A stretch of 64,000 nt of DNA from Sphingomonas sp. Leaf67 (GCF_001421965.1 NZ_LMLP01000021.1:300362-364361), one strand, 5' to 3'. Positions 36,242-46,144 are shown, numbered from the stretch's first letter. Notes: generated from the sequence alone by a model not told the origin. Program-made: numbers and translations.

Positions 36242-37819
36242 TCAGCCGACCGTCCACGCTCCGTCGATCCGCGTCAGCGCACCCTGCTGGTTGCCCTCGC
36301 GGAGGGCGTCGGGCAGCAGTGCTTCCGGGAAGTCCTGATACGACACCGGCCGCAGGAAGCGGTGGATCGCCAGCGTGCCGACCGAGGTCGTGCGCCCGTC
36401 CGAAGTCGCCGGGAACGGCCCGCCATGGACCATCGCATGGCCCACTTCGACGCCGGTCGGCCAGCCATTGCACAGGATGCGGCCGACGGTGCGTTCCAGC
36501 ACCGGGATCAGCTTGCGCGCGTCCTCGTAATCGCCCTCGTCGATCTGCAAGGTCGCGGTCAGCTGCCCTTCCAGCTTCGACAACACCTCGACCAGTTCGT
36601 CGGCATCGGTGCACTTCACGACCATCGACGACATGCCGAACACTTCGTGCGCATGCGCCGGATCGGCGATGAAGTCCTTGCCCGACACGGCAAAGATCGC
36701 GGCGCGGCCACGGGTCGGGCCTTCCGGTGCCTGCCCTTCGCCGACCAGCGTCACCGCCGGGCTCGACGCCAGCTTGGCGCGGCCTTCCTCGAACGCCTTG
36801 TGGATGCCGTCGCTCAGCATCACCTGCGCCGGGGTGCCGAGCAGCGCGTCGCCCGCCGTGTCGAGGAACGCGTCGAGCTCCGGCCCGTCGATGCCGAGCA
36901 CCAGACCCGGATTGGTGCAGAACTGGCCCGCGCCCATGCTCAGCGACCCGACATAGCCCTTGGCCAGTGCCTCGCCGCGATTCTTGAGCGCTTCGGGCAT
37001 CAGCACGACCGGGTTGATCGACGACATCTCGGCATAGACCGGGATCGGCTGCGGCCGTTCCTGCGCGACCTTCATCAGCGCGGTACCGCCGCTGCGCGAA
37101 CCGGTGAAGCCGACCGCCTGCACGCGCGGATCGGCGACCAGCGCGGTGCCGATGACCTGACCCGACCCCGATACCATCGAGAACACGCCATCAGGCATGC
37201 CGGTCTTTTCCGCCGCACGGACGATCGCCAGTGCGACCAGTTCAGCGGTGCCCGGATGCGCCTGATGCGCCTTCACGATCACCGGGCAACCGGCGGCCAG
37301 CGCCGACGCGGTGTCGCCACCGGCGGTCGAGAAGGCGAGCGGGAAGTTCGACGCGCCGAACACGACGACCGGACCCACCGGAACGGTGCGCAGCCGCAGG
37401 TCGGGCTTGGGCACCGGCGCGCGCGCGGCATCGGCATGATCGATGCGCAGCTGCTGCCACGCGCCGTCGCGCACTTCCTTTGCGAACAGGCGTAGCTGAC
37501 CGCAGGTGCGGCCGCGCTCGCCGGTCAGACGTGCGGTCGGCAGGCCGGTTTCCCGGCTGCCGCGTTCGATCAGCTCGTCGCCCAGCGCCTCGATCTCGTC
37601 GGCAATCGCGTCGAGGAAGCCGGCGCGCTGTTCGATCGGCAGCGCCGCATAGATCGGGAACGCCTGCGCCGCACGGGCGCACGCTTCTTCCGCGTCTTCC
37701 TTGGTGCCCTTCGAAAAACCTTCGCCGAACAGCGCGCCGGTCGCGGGGTCATAGGCCTGGAATAGATCGTCGCGGGCAACCCGCTTGGATCCCAGGAACA
37801 GTTCGCCGGTGATCGTCAT
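36242..37819 (-). CDS. Aldehyde dehydrogenase, alpha-ketoglutaric semialdehyde dehydrogenase type
   Basis: This 525-residue NAD(P)-dependent aldehyde dehydrogenase resembles 2,5-dioxopentanoate (alpha-ketoglutaric semialdehyde) dehydrogenases of the pentose and hydroxyproline routes. Visible sites are the cofactor block PVGPVVVFGASNFPLAFSTA, AVGFTGSRSGGTAL, the Glu in VYAEMSSINPVVL and the catalytic Cys in SMGAGQFCTNPGLV. The ATG at 37819 is preferred over 37825 because AGAGGA lies 7 nt before it. The neighbouring FAD oxidase upstream may feed the same catabolic route. The substrate is inferred from overall resemblance. Confidence 0.85.
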   Translation of the reverse strand: MTITGELFLGSKRVARDDLFQAYDPATGALFGEGFSKGTKEDAEEACARAAQAFPIYAALPIEQRAGFLDAIADEIEALGDELIERGSRETGLPTARLTGERGRTCGQLRLFAKEVRDGAWQQLRIDHADAARAPVPKPDLRLRTVPVGPVVVFGASNFPLAFSTAGGDTASALAAGCPVIVKAHQAHPGTAELVALAIVRAAEKTGMPDGVFSMVSGSGQVIGTALVADPRVQAVGFTGSRSGGTALMKVAQERPQPIPVYAEMSSINPVVLMPEALKNRGEALAKGYVGSLSMGAGQFCTNPGLVLGIDGPELDAFLDTAGDALLGTPAQVMLSDGIHKAFEEGRAKLASSPAVTLVGEGQAPEGPTRGRAAIFAVSGKDFIADPAHAHEVFGMSSMVVKCTDADELVEVLSKLEGQLTATLQIDEGDYEDARKLIPVLERTVGRILCNGWPTGVEVGHAMVHGGPFPATSDGRTTSVGTLAIHRFLRPVSYQDFPEALLPDALREGNQQGALTRIDGAWTVG

Positions 37820-37896
37820 GTGCATCCTCTTGTGATGGTCGCGTTGCCGCCCAGATAGGAACTGATAGCGCTAACGTAAATGGCCGACTCGGGTAA

Positions 37897-38988
37897 TTAC
37901 TCCGACAATCTATGCGGCGAATAAAGTGTCGGGTCGACCCCTTCCGGCACATCGCCCTGTCCGAGCAGCGCCGCGCACATCCGTGCGGCGGCGGGCGCGG
38001 TCTGGATACCGAAGCCGCCCTGCCCCGCGCACCAGAAGAACCCCGGCACCCGCGCGTCGAACCCATAGACCGGCAACCGGTCGGGCGCAAAGCTGCGCAG
38101 GCCGGCCCAACGCCGCTCGACCGCTTCGACCCGCCAATCGACCGCCGCCTCGAACCGGTCGATCGCCAGCGCGACGTCGATCTCCTCGGGCGCGACGTCG
38201 TGCGCACGATCGGGGGTTTCGTCATGCGGCGACAGCCACAGCCGCCCACCCGGTTCGGGCTTGAAATAGAATCCGCCCGCCGTGTCGATCACCAGCGGCA
38301 GGTCGGGTGACGCGGGCGGATCGATCCGCACCTGCACCACCGTCCGGCGATAGGGCCGGATGCCGAGCGGTGCCGCCCCGAACAGGGCGGCGACATCGTC
38401 CGCCCATGCTCCGGCGGCATTGACCACGATGTCTGCGACGATCGGCCCCGACACGGTCTGGAGCTCCCAAAATTCGCCGACTCGCCGCGCGCCTTTCAAC
38501 CCGGTGTCGCACCGAACCTCCACCCCGCCACGTCGCGCCTTGGCGAGATAGGCGGCATGGAGCGCCCCGACATCGATATCGGCGCAGCCCGGCGACCACA
38601 AACCATGCCATTCGCCGCGTAGGCCCGCGACAACGCCATGCGGATCGCGCCGCTCGATCGGCACGCCGCTGCTCGCAAAGTCCTGCGCCAATGCGTCGAG
38701 CACCGCCGGATCGCGCGCCAGCAGCAATTCGCCGCGCGTCCGCAAGAACCCGTGGCCCGCGAACTCGGCGGGCGGCGTGTGCAGCAGCGGCCCCGATGCC
38801 GTCGTCAGCGGCTGGACCAGCGGCCCGCCATAGGTTTCGGACCAGAACGCCGCCGACCGGCCCGTCGCGTGATAGCCCGGTTGCGATTCGGCCTCGCACA
38901 GCACCACATCGTCCTGCGGTGCCAGTTCGGCGGCAAGGCTGGCCCCCGCCATCCCCGCGCCGATGATCGCGACCCGCCGCCGCGTCAT
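37897..38988 (-). CDS. FAD-dependent oxidoreductase of the DAO family
   Basis: This 363-residue protein begins with the dinucleotide-binding motif VAIIGAGMAGASLAAELA. It also has GYHATGRSAAFWSETYGGPL, VVNAAGAWADDVAALFG and GFFWCAGQGGFGIQTAPAAA, as in glycine/D-amino-acid oxidase-like enzymes. These oxidise the C-N or C-O bond of small amino or hydroxy acids. The exact substrate is unknown. Its ATG overlaps the stop of the hydrolase gene upstream (38985-38988), and an aldehyde dehydrogenase lies 77 nt downstream, so the three may form a catabolic operon. Confidence 0.83.
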   Translation of the reverse strand: MTRRRVAIIGAGMAGASLAAELAPQDDVVLCEAESQPGYHATGRSAAFWSETYGGPLVQPLTTASGPLLHTPPAEFAGHGFLRTRGELLLARDPAVLDALAQDFASSGVPIERRDPHGVVAGLRGEWHGLWSPGCADIDVGALHAAYLAKARRGGVEVRCDTGLKGARRVGEFWELQTVSGPIVADIVVNAAGAWADDVAALFGAAPLGIRPYRRTVVQVRIDPPASPDLPLVIDTAGGFYFKPEPGGRLWLSPHDETPDRAHDVAPEEIDVALAIDRFEAAVDWRVEAVERRWAGLRSFAPDRLPVYGFDARVPGFFWCAGQGGFGIQTAPAAARMCAALLGQGDVPEGVDPTLYSPHRLSE

Positions 38989-39944
38989 GCGTGCGTCCGG
39001 TGCGGCGCGGGGGCGCGGGCGTCGAGGAAGGTGTCGATCGCCGCGATCGCTTTGCCACGCACCGGATCGGCCTCGCGCAGGATTTCATGCGCCGACTCCG
39101 CCCCGAACCGCAGCAGCTCGACATCGGGCAACCGCCCCGCGACCTCGATCGCGGCGCGCGGATCGACCAGCGCGTCGGTATCGGCGACCAGCATCTGCAC
39201 CGGCACCCGCGTCTCCGCCAGTCGCGGATCGGCCCGCAGTTCGCGCGTCGAGCGGAAGGCATCGATCACCCAGCGCCAGCTCGGCGGCCCAGTATGGTGC
39301 GAGGGGTTGGCGCTGTGCCACCACAATTCGTCGGCATAGCGCGCCGGGTCATGGGTCAGCATCGACTCGCGTGGGCGCACCGTATGCGGGCGTTCGTTGC
39401 CCTTCCATGCCGGCCGGAGCGGGCTGCCCATCGCGCCGAGCACCCGCGCCATCCGCTCGCCGAACCGCGGCCCGATCGGCGAACGCAGCCCCAGCATCGG
39501 CGCGACCAGCACGCAGGCGGCCGGATCGATCCGCCGCTCGACCACCGCGCGCAACGCCAGATGCCCGCCCATCGAATGGCCGATGATCGCGCGCGGCCCC
39601 GCCGCCTGCCACTGGCTCCAGAAGGCGGTGAGGTCGTCGAGATAGGTTTCGAACCGGTCGATATCGCCGCAATCGCCCGCCGGGGTGCAGCGTCCCGATC
39701 CACCCTGCCCGCGCCAGTCGAACGCGGTGATGCTCCACCCACGGACATGCCAATGGGCAAAGGCTTCGAGATATTTTTCGAACACGTCGCCGCGCCCGGT
39801 CTGGAACAACAGGCTCCCGCGCGGGCGGACGTTGGCGGCGGCGGCCCAGTCGAACCGGCGATGCGCCCAGCCATCGAGGGCATGCCATGGCGTGATGGCG
39901 GCTGCGGCGGGAATCGCGCGACGGTACAGGGCGTGGGCGGCCAT
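38985..39944 (-). CDS. Alpha/beta hydrolase (lysophospholipase/serine aminopeptidase-like)
   Basis: This 319-residue Hydrolase_4-type protein has the nucleophile elbow IIGHSMGGHLALRAV (Ser), the oxyanion region RGSLLFQTGRGDVFEKYLEA and FDWRGQGGSGR. Candidate Asp (LVADTDALVDPRAA) and His (ESAHEILREAD) complete the triad. No signal peptide is visible, so it is probably cytoplasmic or membrane-associated. The substrate is unknown; monoacylglycerol or lysophospholipid are common in the family. It is the first gene of the run with the DAO oxidase, divergent from cpaA with a 46-bp gap. Confidence 0.85.
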   Translation of the reverse strand: MAAHALYRRAIPAAAAITPWHALDGWAHRRFDWAAAANVRPRGSLLFQTGRGDVFEKYLEAFAHWHVRGWSITAFDWRGQGGSGRCTPAGDCGDIDRFETYLDDLTAFWSQWQAAGPRAIIGHSMGGHLALRAVVERRIDPAACVLVAPMLGLRSPIGPRFGERMARVLGAMGSPLRPAWKGNERPHTVRPRESMLTHDPARYADELWWHSANPSHHTGPPSWRWVIDAFRSTRELRADPRLAETRVPVQMLVADTDALVDPRAAIEVAGRLPDVELLRFGAESAHEILREADPVRGKAIAAIDTFLDARAPAPHRTHA

Positions 39945-39990
39945 GGGTTCGGTTACGGTTTAGAAACCCCTCACGTCTAGTGTTAACGAC

Positions 39991-40464
39991 ATGTGGGGAA
40001 ATCTCGTTCCGTGGCTCGCGCTCGCGCTCGTCCTGCTGCTCATGGCCGCGGGGATCGAGGATGCCCGCACCCGTGAAATCGCCAACCGGAAGAATGCGGC
40101 GATCGCGCTGCTGGCGCCGCTGTGGTGGCTGGCCAACGACCTGTCGGGCATCGACATGGCGTGGCAGGCGGGCGTGGCGACCGGCGTCTTCGCGCTGTTC
40201 GTCGCCGCCTATGCCGCCGGACAGATGGGCGGCGGCGACGTGAAGCTGATCGGGGCGCTGGCGCTGTGGCTGCCGCCGGGGGCGGTGCTGTCGATGCTGC
40301 TGGTCATGTCGCTGCTGGGCGGGGCGCTGACCATCCTGTTCCTCGTCGATCGGTGGCGTCGCCGGGGGAAGGACGTGCCCGAAATCCCCTATGGCATCGC
40401 CATCGCGGTGGCGGGGATGCTGGCAATCGCCAACCCGATCTTAACCCATTCCGGTCATATTTGA
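39991..40464 (+). CDS. cpaA: Prepilin peptidase CpaA/TadV-type
   Basis: This 157-residue integral membrane aspartate protease cleaves the leader of Flp-type pilins. Active-site aspartates are in GIEDARTREIANRKN and the GxGD-like block GQMGGGDVKLIGALALWL. It has four to five membrane helices and lacks the N-methylase part of PilD, as in TadV/CpaA. It heads the tad cluster on the plus strand; the next gene begins 44 nt after its stop. Confidence 0.9.
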   Translation: MWGNLVPWLALALVLLLMAAGIEDARTREIANRKNAAIALLAPLWWLANDLSGIDMAWQAGVATGVFALFVAAYAAGQMGGGDVKLIGALALWLPPGAVLSMLLVMSLLGGALTILFLVDRWRRRGKDVPEIPYGIAIAVAGMLAIANPILTHSGHI

Positions 40465-40508
40465 CCACGAATCGAACCGGCCAGACGAACTGAAAGGCCA
40501 ATGAGGTC

Positions 40509-41546
40509 ATGGACTCACGCAAATTGTTCCTGCTGGCCGGCGCGCTGGTCATCGCCGCGATGACGGCGTTGATGGCGCGCAGCCTGATGGTCGGGGCATC
40601 GGCCCCTGTCGCGGCGGCCAGCACACCTGCCGAAGCGCCGATCGACGGTCCCCGCGTGCTGGTCGCGACCAGGGCGCTGGCGATCGGTACGATCATCGAC
40701 GCCGCCGCCCTCCGGTTCCAGCCATGGCCCAAGGAACTGGTCGAAAACGCCTATTTCCTCGAATCCTCGCCCGATGCGCGCAATCTGGTCGGCACCGTCG
40801 TCCGCTTCGCGATCCCCGCCGGACAGCCGATCACGCAAGGATCGCTGGTCAAGCCGGGCGACCGTGGCTTCCTCGCGGCCGCGCTCGGTCCGGGGATGCG
40901 CGCGGTGACGGTGCCGGTATCGGCGCAGAGCGCGGTCGCGGGCTTCGTGTTTCCCGGCGACCGGGTCGATCTGGTGCTGACCCAGACCGTGGCCGGCGGC
41001 GGCGACGGCCCGCCGCTGAAAGCGTCCGAGACGTTCCTGCGCAACCTGCGCGTGCTGGCGACCGACCAGCGCACCGACAAGAACAGCGACGATCAGGGCC
41101 GCACCGTCGTGTCGACCTATTCGACGGTCACCGTCGAGGCGACGCCGCGCATCGCCGAAAAGATCGCCGTCGCGCAGACCGTCGGCACGCTGTCGCTGTC
41201 GCTGCGCTCGATCGCCGACAACAAATCCGAACTGGAGGAAGCCATCGCCAGCGGCGACGTGCAGCTGCCGGCAAATGGCGATGCGAAGGCGGAAAAGGCG
41301 GCGCTCGATCGCATCGCCAGCCGCCCGCTCGACGGCCCGTCGACCTTTTCGACCGGTGCCGACGTGTCGCGGTTCCAGCGCAGCTCGGTCCCCGGCAAGG
41401 GCAGCGACACGACCGACAACTCGGGCGGCACGATGGCCGTCGCGGCAAGTCCCGCGCCCGGCGCACCTGCCGCGCCGCGCGGTCCGGTGGTGCGGATCAC
41501 CCGCGGCAACGATGTGACCGACGTGTCGGTCGGGGGAAACAAGTGA
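40509..41546 (+). CDS. cpaB: Flp pilus assembly protein CpaB (RcpC-like)
   Basis: This 345-residue protein has one N-terminal membrane anchor (LFLLAGALVIAAMTALMARS) and a periplasmic SAF domain (RVLVATRALAIGTIIDAAAL, VRFAIPAGQPITQGSLVKPG). An RcpC/CpaB core follows, with AVTVPVSAQSAVAGFVFPGD. It is thought to support the secretin or periplasmic part of the Tad machine. GAGG precedes the ATG at 40509. The stop overlaps the cpaC ATG (41544-41548). Confidence 0.92.
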   Translation: MDSRKLFLLAGALVIAAMTALMARSLMVGASAPVAAASTPAEAPIDGPRVLVATRALAIGTIIDAAALRFQPWPKELVENAYFLESSPDARNLVGTVVRFAIPAGQPITQGSLVKPGDRGFLAAALGPGMRAVTVPVSAQSAVAGFVFPGDRVDLVLTQTVAGGGDGPPLKASETFLRNLRVLATDQRTDKNSDDQGRTVVSTYSTVTVEATPRIAEKIAVAQTVGTLSLSLRSIADNKSELEEAIASGDVQLPANGDAKAEKAALDRIASRPLDGPSTFSTGADVSRFQRSSVPGKGSDTTDNSGGTMAVAASPAPGAPAAPRGPVVRITRGNDVTDVSVGGNK

Positions 41547-43210
41547 TGCGCGCACTCCATCTGCTCCATCGGTCGCTGGCGGCGACGCTGTCGATCGCGC
41601 TGGTCGCCGGGCCGGTGCTGCCCGTGGCCGCCGCCGCGCCGGCACCTGCGGCACCCGCCGTCCGTGCCGCCCGCATCGGCACGCCCGCCACCGGCGTCCA
41701 GCGGCCGACCAACGACGTCCAGCTGTCGATCGGTCAGGGCGAACTCATCACCCTGCCCTCGAACGTCGTCGACGTGTGGGTATCCAATCCCGGCGCGGCC
41801 GACGTCTATGTCGGCAATCCGCGCCAGATCCATCTGTTCGGCAAGGCCGATGGCGAAGCGACGGTGTTCGCCACCAACGCCAGCGGCGCGGTGATCTATT
41901 CGGCCAATGTCCGGGTGGGGCAAAACCTGACCTCGCTCGACCGGATGCTGAAGGCGGCGATGCCGGAGGCCGATATCCGCGTGACGACCGTCGGCCAGCT
42001 GGCGGTGCTGAACGGCACCATCGCCTCGCCCGCCGACAGTGCGCAGGCCGAACGGCTGGTCGTGTCGCTGCTCAACCCCGGCGTTGCGACGTCCGATCCG
42101 AATGCGGTGCTGAAGATCGCGGTCATCAACCGGCTGAAGCTCGCAACGCCGCTACAGGTCAATCTGCAGGTCCGCATCGCGGAGGTCAGCCGCAACTTCG
42201 TCAAGAATATCGGCGTCAACCTGACGTCGCGCGACCGTTCGGGTGGCTTCCTGTTCGGTATCGCGCAGGGGCGGCAGGGTACGATCACCACCGTGCCCGG
42301 CATCCCCGGATCCTCGCAGGCCATCGACGCCAACCACGCCCGGATCGGCGACACCGTGTTCACCGCCCCGGCCAAAAGCGTGACCGGAACGACGCTCAAC
42401 CTCGCCGGCCGGCTGCTCGGTCTCGAACTGCTCGGCGCGCTCGATCTGGGCGAACGCATCGGTCAGGTGACGACGCTCGCCAATCCCAACCTGACCGCCC
42501 TGTCGGGAGAGACGGGATCGTTCCTTGCCGGCGGTGAGATCCCGATCCCGGTCAGCCAGGGCCTCGGCGCGGTGTCGGTGCAGTACAAGCAATATGGCGT
42601 CAGCCTTGCCTATACCCCGACCGTGCTGGCCGACGGGCGCATCTCGCTGCGCGTCCGGCCCGAAGTGTCACAGCTGTCGGCGGCGGGCGCGGTCCAGATC
42701 GACGGGACCACCATTCCCGCACTCACCACCCGCCGGGCCGAAACCACGGTCGAACTGGGATCGGGGCAGAGCATGATGATCGGCGGCCTGCTGTCGAACA
42801 GCCACGACAATTCGATCGACAAGGCGCCCGGCCTCGGCGACCTGCCGATCCTCGGGTCGCTGTTCCGCTCGAACGGCTTCACCCGCAGCGAAACCGAACT
42901 GGTCATCGTCATCACCCCCTATCTGGTGAAGCCAGTCGACAGCCAGTCGCGCATCGCGCTGCCGACCGACGCCTATTCCAGCCCCGGCGATGTCGAACGC
43001 GTGCTGATGGGCCAGTTGCAGGGGCAGCGCCGCCCCGATCCGCGCCCGGTGCCGACCATGGCACCGCAGGGTCCGGCCCGGCCGTCGATCGGCCTGACCG
43101 CGCCGGTGCCGGTCGAACCCGCCACCGACACCGTCGACCCCGCCCCGCCCGCCCCGCGCAAGGGCGACCGCAAGGCCGGGCCGATCGCCCCCGGCTTCAG
43201 CATTCAGTGA
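41546..43210 (+). CDS. cpaC: Tad pilus secretin CpaC (RcpA)
   Basis: This 554-residue outer-membrane secretin has a signal peptide (HLLHRSLAATLSIALVAGPV ending PVAAAAPA). An N-terminal pilus/BON region (SIGQGELITLPSNVVDVWVS) follows, then the secretin core with TTLANPNLTALSGETGSFLA and GGEIPIPVSQ. The hallmark ending is MIGGLLSNSHDNSIDKAPGL then GDLPILGSLFRSNGFTRSET. A Pro-rich tail (about 500-550) follows. It forms the pore through which the pilus leaves the cell. Overlaps with cpaB and cpaD suggest coupling. Confidence 0.95.
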   Translation: MRALHLLHRSLAATLSIALVAGPVLPVAAAAPAPAAPAVRAARIGTPATGVQRPTNDVQLSIGQGELITLPSNVVDVWVSNPGAADVYVGNPRQIHLFGKADGEATVFATNASGAVIYSANVRVGQNLTSLDRMLKAAMPEADIRVTTVGQLAVLNGTIASPADSAQAERLVVSLLNPGVATSDPNAVLKIAVINRLKLATPLQVNLQVRIAEVSRNFVKNIGVNLTSRDRSGGFLFGIAQGRQGTITTVPGIPGSSQAIDANHARIGDTVFTAPAKSVTGTTLNLAGRLLGLELLGALDLGERIGQVTTLANPNLTALSGETGSFLAGGEIPIPVSQGLGAVSVQYKQYGVSLAYTPTVLADGRISLRVRPEVSQLSAAGAVQIDGTTIPALTTRRAETTVELGSGQSMMIGGLLSNSHDNSIDKAPGLGDLPILGSLFRSNGFTRSETELVIVITPYLVKPVDSQSRIALPTDAYSSPGDVERVLMGQLQGQRRPDPRPVPTMAPQGPARPSIGLTAPVPVEPATDTVDPAPPAPRKGDRKAGPIAPGFSIQ

Positions 43211-43221
43211 GGCACGCTTCG

Positions 43222-43872
43222 ATGACCCTCCTTCGCATCCTCGCGCTCGGTTCCGCCCTCGCCATCGGCGGCTGTTCGGGCACCGTCAATCACGGCGTCG
43301 AATCGGTCCACCAGCCGGTCGTCTCGCGCGCCGCCTATGCGTTCGACGTCGCCGCCGGTCCCGGCGGTCTGGCTCCCGGGGAACGCGCCCGCCTCGCCGG
43401 CTGGCTGGAAACCATGCGCCTGCGCTATGGCGACGAGATCGGCATCGACGGTGCCGGCGACGATAGCGGCGTGCAGGCCGATGTCGCGGCAGAAGCGGCG
43501 CGTGTCGGGCTGTTGCTCGCCGACGCCGTTCCGCCGACGCCGGGCGCGATCGCACCGGGCACCGTCCGCGTTGTCGTGTCGCGGATGACCGCGTCGGTGC
43601 CGGGCTGTCCCGACACGTCGCGCACCTATCAGCCCAATTTTGAGGCGCAGACCTCGTCCGATTTCGGTTGCGCGACCAATTCGAACCTTGCCGCGATGGT
43701 CGCCCGTCCCGGCGATCTGGTTCTCGGTCAATCGGCGCCGGGCACTACCGACACGATGGTGAACAGCAAGGCGGTCGGCGCGCTGCGGCGTGCGGCACCC
43801 AGCGGCAATGGCGGACAGGTCACCAACAGCGCCGGCAGCGCCGGTGGATCGGGCGGGAGCAGCAAGCAGTGA
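43222..43872 (+). CDS. cpaD: Tad pilus lipoprotein CpaD
   Basis: This 216-residue protein begins MTLLRILALGSALAIGGCSG, a clear lipoprotein signal. The body has LAPGERARLAGWLETMRLRY and VVVSRMTASVPGCPDTSRTY with QPNFEAQTSSDFGCATNSNL, the CpaD hallmark. A Gly/Ser-rich tail closes it. I choose the ATG at 43222, which has GAGG 9 nt upstream, over the GTG at 43207 that overlaps cpaC. It is probably a pilotin-like partner of the secretin in the outer membrane. Confidence 0.88.
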   Translation: MTLLRILALGSALAIGGCSGTVNHGVESVHQPVVSRAAYAFDVAAGPGGLAPGERARLAGWLETMRLRYGDEIGIDGAGDDSGVQADVAAEAARVGLLLADAVPPTPGAIAPGTVRVVVSRMTASVPGCPDTSRTYQPNFEAQTSSDFGCATNSNLAAMVARPGDLVLGQSAPGTTDTMVNSKAVGALRRAAPSGNGGQVTNSAGSAGGSGGSSKQ

Positions 43873-45146
43873 ACGCGCCCTTCTCACTCGGCAAATCCGC
43901 CACCCGCGACCCCTTTATCGCCTTTGTCTGCGACGAATTTTCCGGCGATACGCTGCGCAGCGTCGCCACCGAACATGGCTGGCCGACCGAGAAGGTGCTG
44001 AAGGGCGGTCTGCGCAATGCGGTGCAGACGCTGGCGGTCTCGGCCAGCCCGCATGTGCTGTTCGTCGACCTGTCGGAATCGGGCGATCCGCTGAACGATA
44101 TCAACGGCCTCGCCGAGGTCTGCGAACCGGGCACGATCGTGATCGCCACCGGTCAGGTCAACGACGTCCGCCTGTACCGCGATCTCGTGGCCAGCGGCAT
44201 TCACGACTATCTGCTGAAGCCGCTCAACCCCGACATGGTCCGCGATGCGATCGTACAGGCCCATGCCCTGCTGAACGCGCCGAAGGCTGCGGAGACCAGC
44301 ACCGAACGCCCGCACAGCGCCACCGCGATCATCGGCACGCGCGGCGGCGCGGGCGCATCGACCGTCGCGACCTCGCTCGCATGGCTGATGGGCGACCGGG
44401 AAAAGCGCACGACCGCGCTACTCGACCTCGACGTGCATTTCGGCACCGGTGCGCTGGCGCTCGACCTCGAACCCGGTCGCGGCCTGACCGATGCGATCGA
44501 AAATCCCAGCCGCATCGACGGACTGTTCATCGAACGCGCGATGGTGCGGGCGGGCGAACGGCTGTCGGTGCTGTCGGCCGAAGCGCCGATCAACGCCCCG
44601 ATCGACACCGACGGCAGCGCCTTCTACCAGTTGCAGGAGGAAATGCGGAACGCGTTCGAATGCACGATCGTCGACCTGCCGCGCGGCATGCTGGTCAACC
44701 ACCCGCATCTGATCGAGGAAGTGCAGACCGCGGTCATCGTCACCGAAATGACGCTGGCGGCGGCGCGCGACACCATCCGGCTGCTGTCGTGGTTCCGCTC
44801 CAACGCGCCGCACGTCAAGGTTCTGCTGCTCGCCAACCGCGTCCAGCCGCTGGCCGCGCAGGAAATCAGCCGCAAGGATTTCGAAGGGTCGATCGAACGC
44901 AAGCTCGACTTCACCTTGGCGTTCGACGGCAAGCTGGCGGCGCAGGCGGCGAAGCTCGGCAAGCCGCTGGCCGAAGCAGCGAAGGGCAACCGCGCCATCG
45001 CGCCGCTGGTCGATCTCGCGCGGCATCTGTGCCGCCTGACCGAGGTCGAGGACGACGCGGCGGCCGAACCGGCCAAGGGGGGCACGTCGCTGGTCGGCAA
45101 ACTCGCGAAGCTGCGCGCGCGCCTGCCGGTCAAGGCGAAGAAGTAG
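43869..45146 (+). CDS. cpaE: Tad pilus localisation ATPase CpaE (TadZ-like)
   Basis: This 425-residue protein has an N-terminal receiver-like domain (about 15-135, with LFVDLSESGDPLNDINGLAE and YLLKPLNPDMVRDAI). A C-terminal MinD/ParA-type ATPase has a deviant Walker A (IGTRGGAGASTVATSLAWLM). It positions the pilus machine in Caulobacter-type systems. It starts at a GTG overlapping the cpaD stop (43869-43872). The expected next gene, cpaF, is absent: tadB begins 17 nt after its stop. Confidence 0.92.
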   Translation: MNAPFSLGKSATRDPFIAFVCDEFSGDTLRSVATEHGWPTEKVLKGGLRNAVQTLAVSASPHVLFVDLSESGDPLNDINGLAEVCEPGTIVIATGQVNDVRLYRDLVASGIHDYLLKPLNPDMVRDAIVQAHALLNAPKAAETSTERPHSATAIIGTRGGAGASTVATSLAWLMGDREKRTTALLDLDVHFGTGALALDLEPGRGLTDAIENPSRIDGLFIERAMVRAGERLSVLSAEAPINAPIDTDGSAFYQLQEEMRNAFECTIVDLPRGMLVNHPHLIEEVQTAVIVTEMTLAAARDTIRLLSWFRSNAPHVKVLLLANRVQPLAAQEISRKDFEGSIERKLDFTLAFDGKLAAQAAKLGKPLAEAAKGNRAIAPLVDLARHLCRLTEVEDDAAAEPAKGGTSLVGKLAKLRARLPVKAKK

Positions 45147-45162
45147 GAGCGCGGGCACGGTC

Positions 45163-46140
45163 ATGGCGATCCTCCCGATCCTGTTGCTGGGTGCCGGCGC
45201 GCTGCTGACGCTGACGCTGCTCGCCTTCGCCTTTTCGGGGCCATCGGGCGAACGCGCCCGCAGTCGCCGGCTGCTGGCGGTCCGCGAACGCCATGCCTCG
45301 TCCGCCAGCGCGACCGCGATGGAGGCGCAGATGCGCCGCATCGGCAACCGGGGCGCGACGCGCGGCGACCGCGCCGCCGCCCGGCTCCTCCCCAATGTTG
45401 AACAACTGCAACTCAGACTGCAACGCACCGGCCACAACTGGACCCTCGCCCAATATGGGCAGGCGACGCTGGGCGTGATCGCCGTCCTCTTCGCATATCT
45501 GTTGTTCAAGGGGATGCCGGCGCTGCTGGCGCTGTTCATGGCGATCTCGGTCGGGCTCGGCCTGCCGCACATGGTCGTCAGCTATTTCATCAAGCGGCGC
45601 ATCGCCCGCTTCACCGCGAAATTTCCCGACGCGATCGAACTGCTGGTCCGGGGTCTGCGCTCTGGCCTGCCGATCACCGAAACCATGACCGTGGTCGGTC
45701 AGGAAGTCGACGGTCCGGTGGGCGAGGAATTCCGGCTGGTCAGCGACCGGATGAAGATCGGCCGTTCGCTCGACGCTGCGTTGCAGGAGAGCGGCGACCG
45801 GCTCGGCACGCCCGAATTCCAGTTCTTCATCATCACCATCGCCATCCAGCGCGAGACCGGCGGCAACCTTGCGGAAACGCTCGCCAACCTCGCCGACGTG
45901 CTGCGCAAGCGGTCGCAGATGAAGCTGAAGATCAAGGCAATGTCGTCCGAATCCAAGGCGTCGGCCTATATCATCGGATCGTTGCCGTTCATCGTCTTCG
46001 CGCTGATCTGGACCATCAACGGCAGATACATGCAAAGCTTCTTCGTCGATCAGCGGCTGATGATCATCGGTGCGGGCGGCGTGCTGTGGATGGCGATCGG
46101 TGCGTTCATCATGTCCAAGATGATCAACTTCGAGATTTGA
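45163..46140 (+). CDS. tadB: Tad pilus inner-membrane platform protein TadB
   Basis: This 325-residue type II secretion F-domain protein has an N-terminal membrane helix (ILPILLLGAGALLTLTLLAF). A pair of helices (VIAVLFAYLLFKGMPALLAL) follows, then the GspF core PDAIELLVRGLRSGLPITET with EFQFFIITIAIQRETGGNLA, and a C-terminal helix pair. It forms the platform under the pilus with TadC. No stalk ATPase gene precedes it here. The next gene follows after 4 nt. Confidence 0.93.
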   Translation: MAILPILLLGAGALLTLTLLAFAFSGPSGERARSRRLLAVRERHASSASATAMEAQMRRIGNRGATRGDRAAARLLPNVEQLQLRLQRTGHNWTLAQYGQATLGVIAVLFAYLLFKGMPALLALFMAISVGLGLPHMVVSYFIKRRIARFTAKFPDAIELLVRGLRSGLPITETMTVVGQEVDGPVGEEFRLVSDRMKIGRSLDAALQESGDRLGTPEFQFFIITIAIQRETGGNLAETLANLADVLRKRSQMKLKIKAMSSESKASAYIIGSLPFIVFALIWTINGRYMQSFFVDQRLMIIGAGGVLWMAIGAFIMSKMINFEI

Positions 46141-46144
46141 TGCG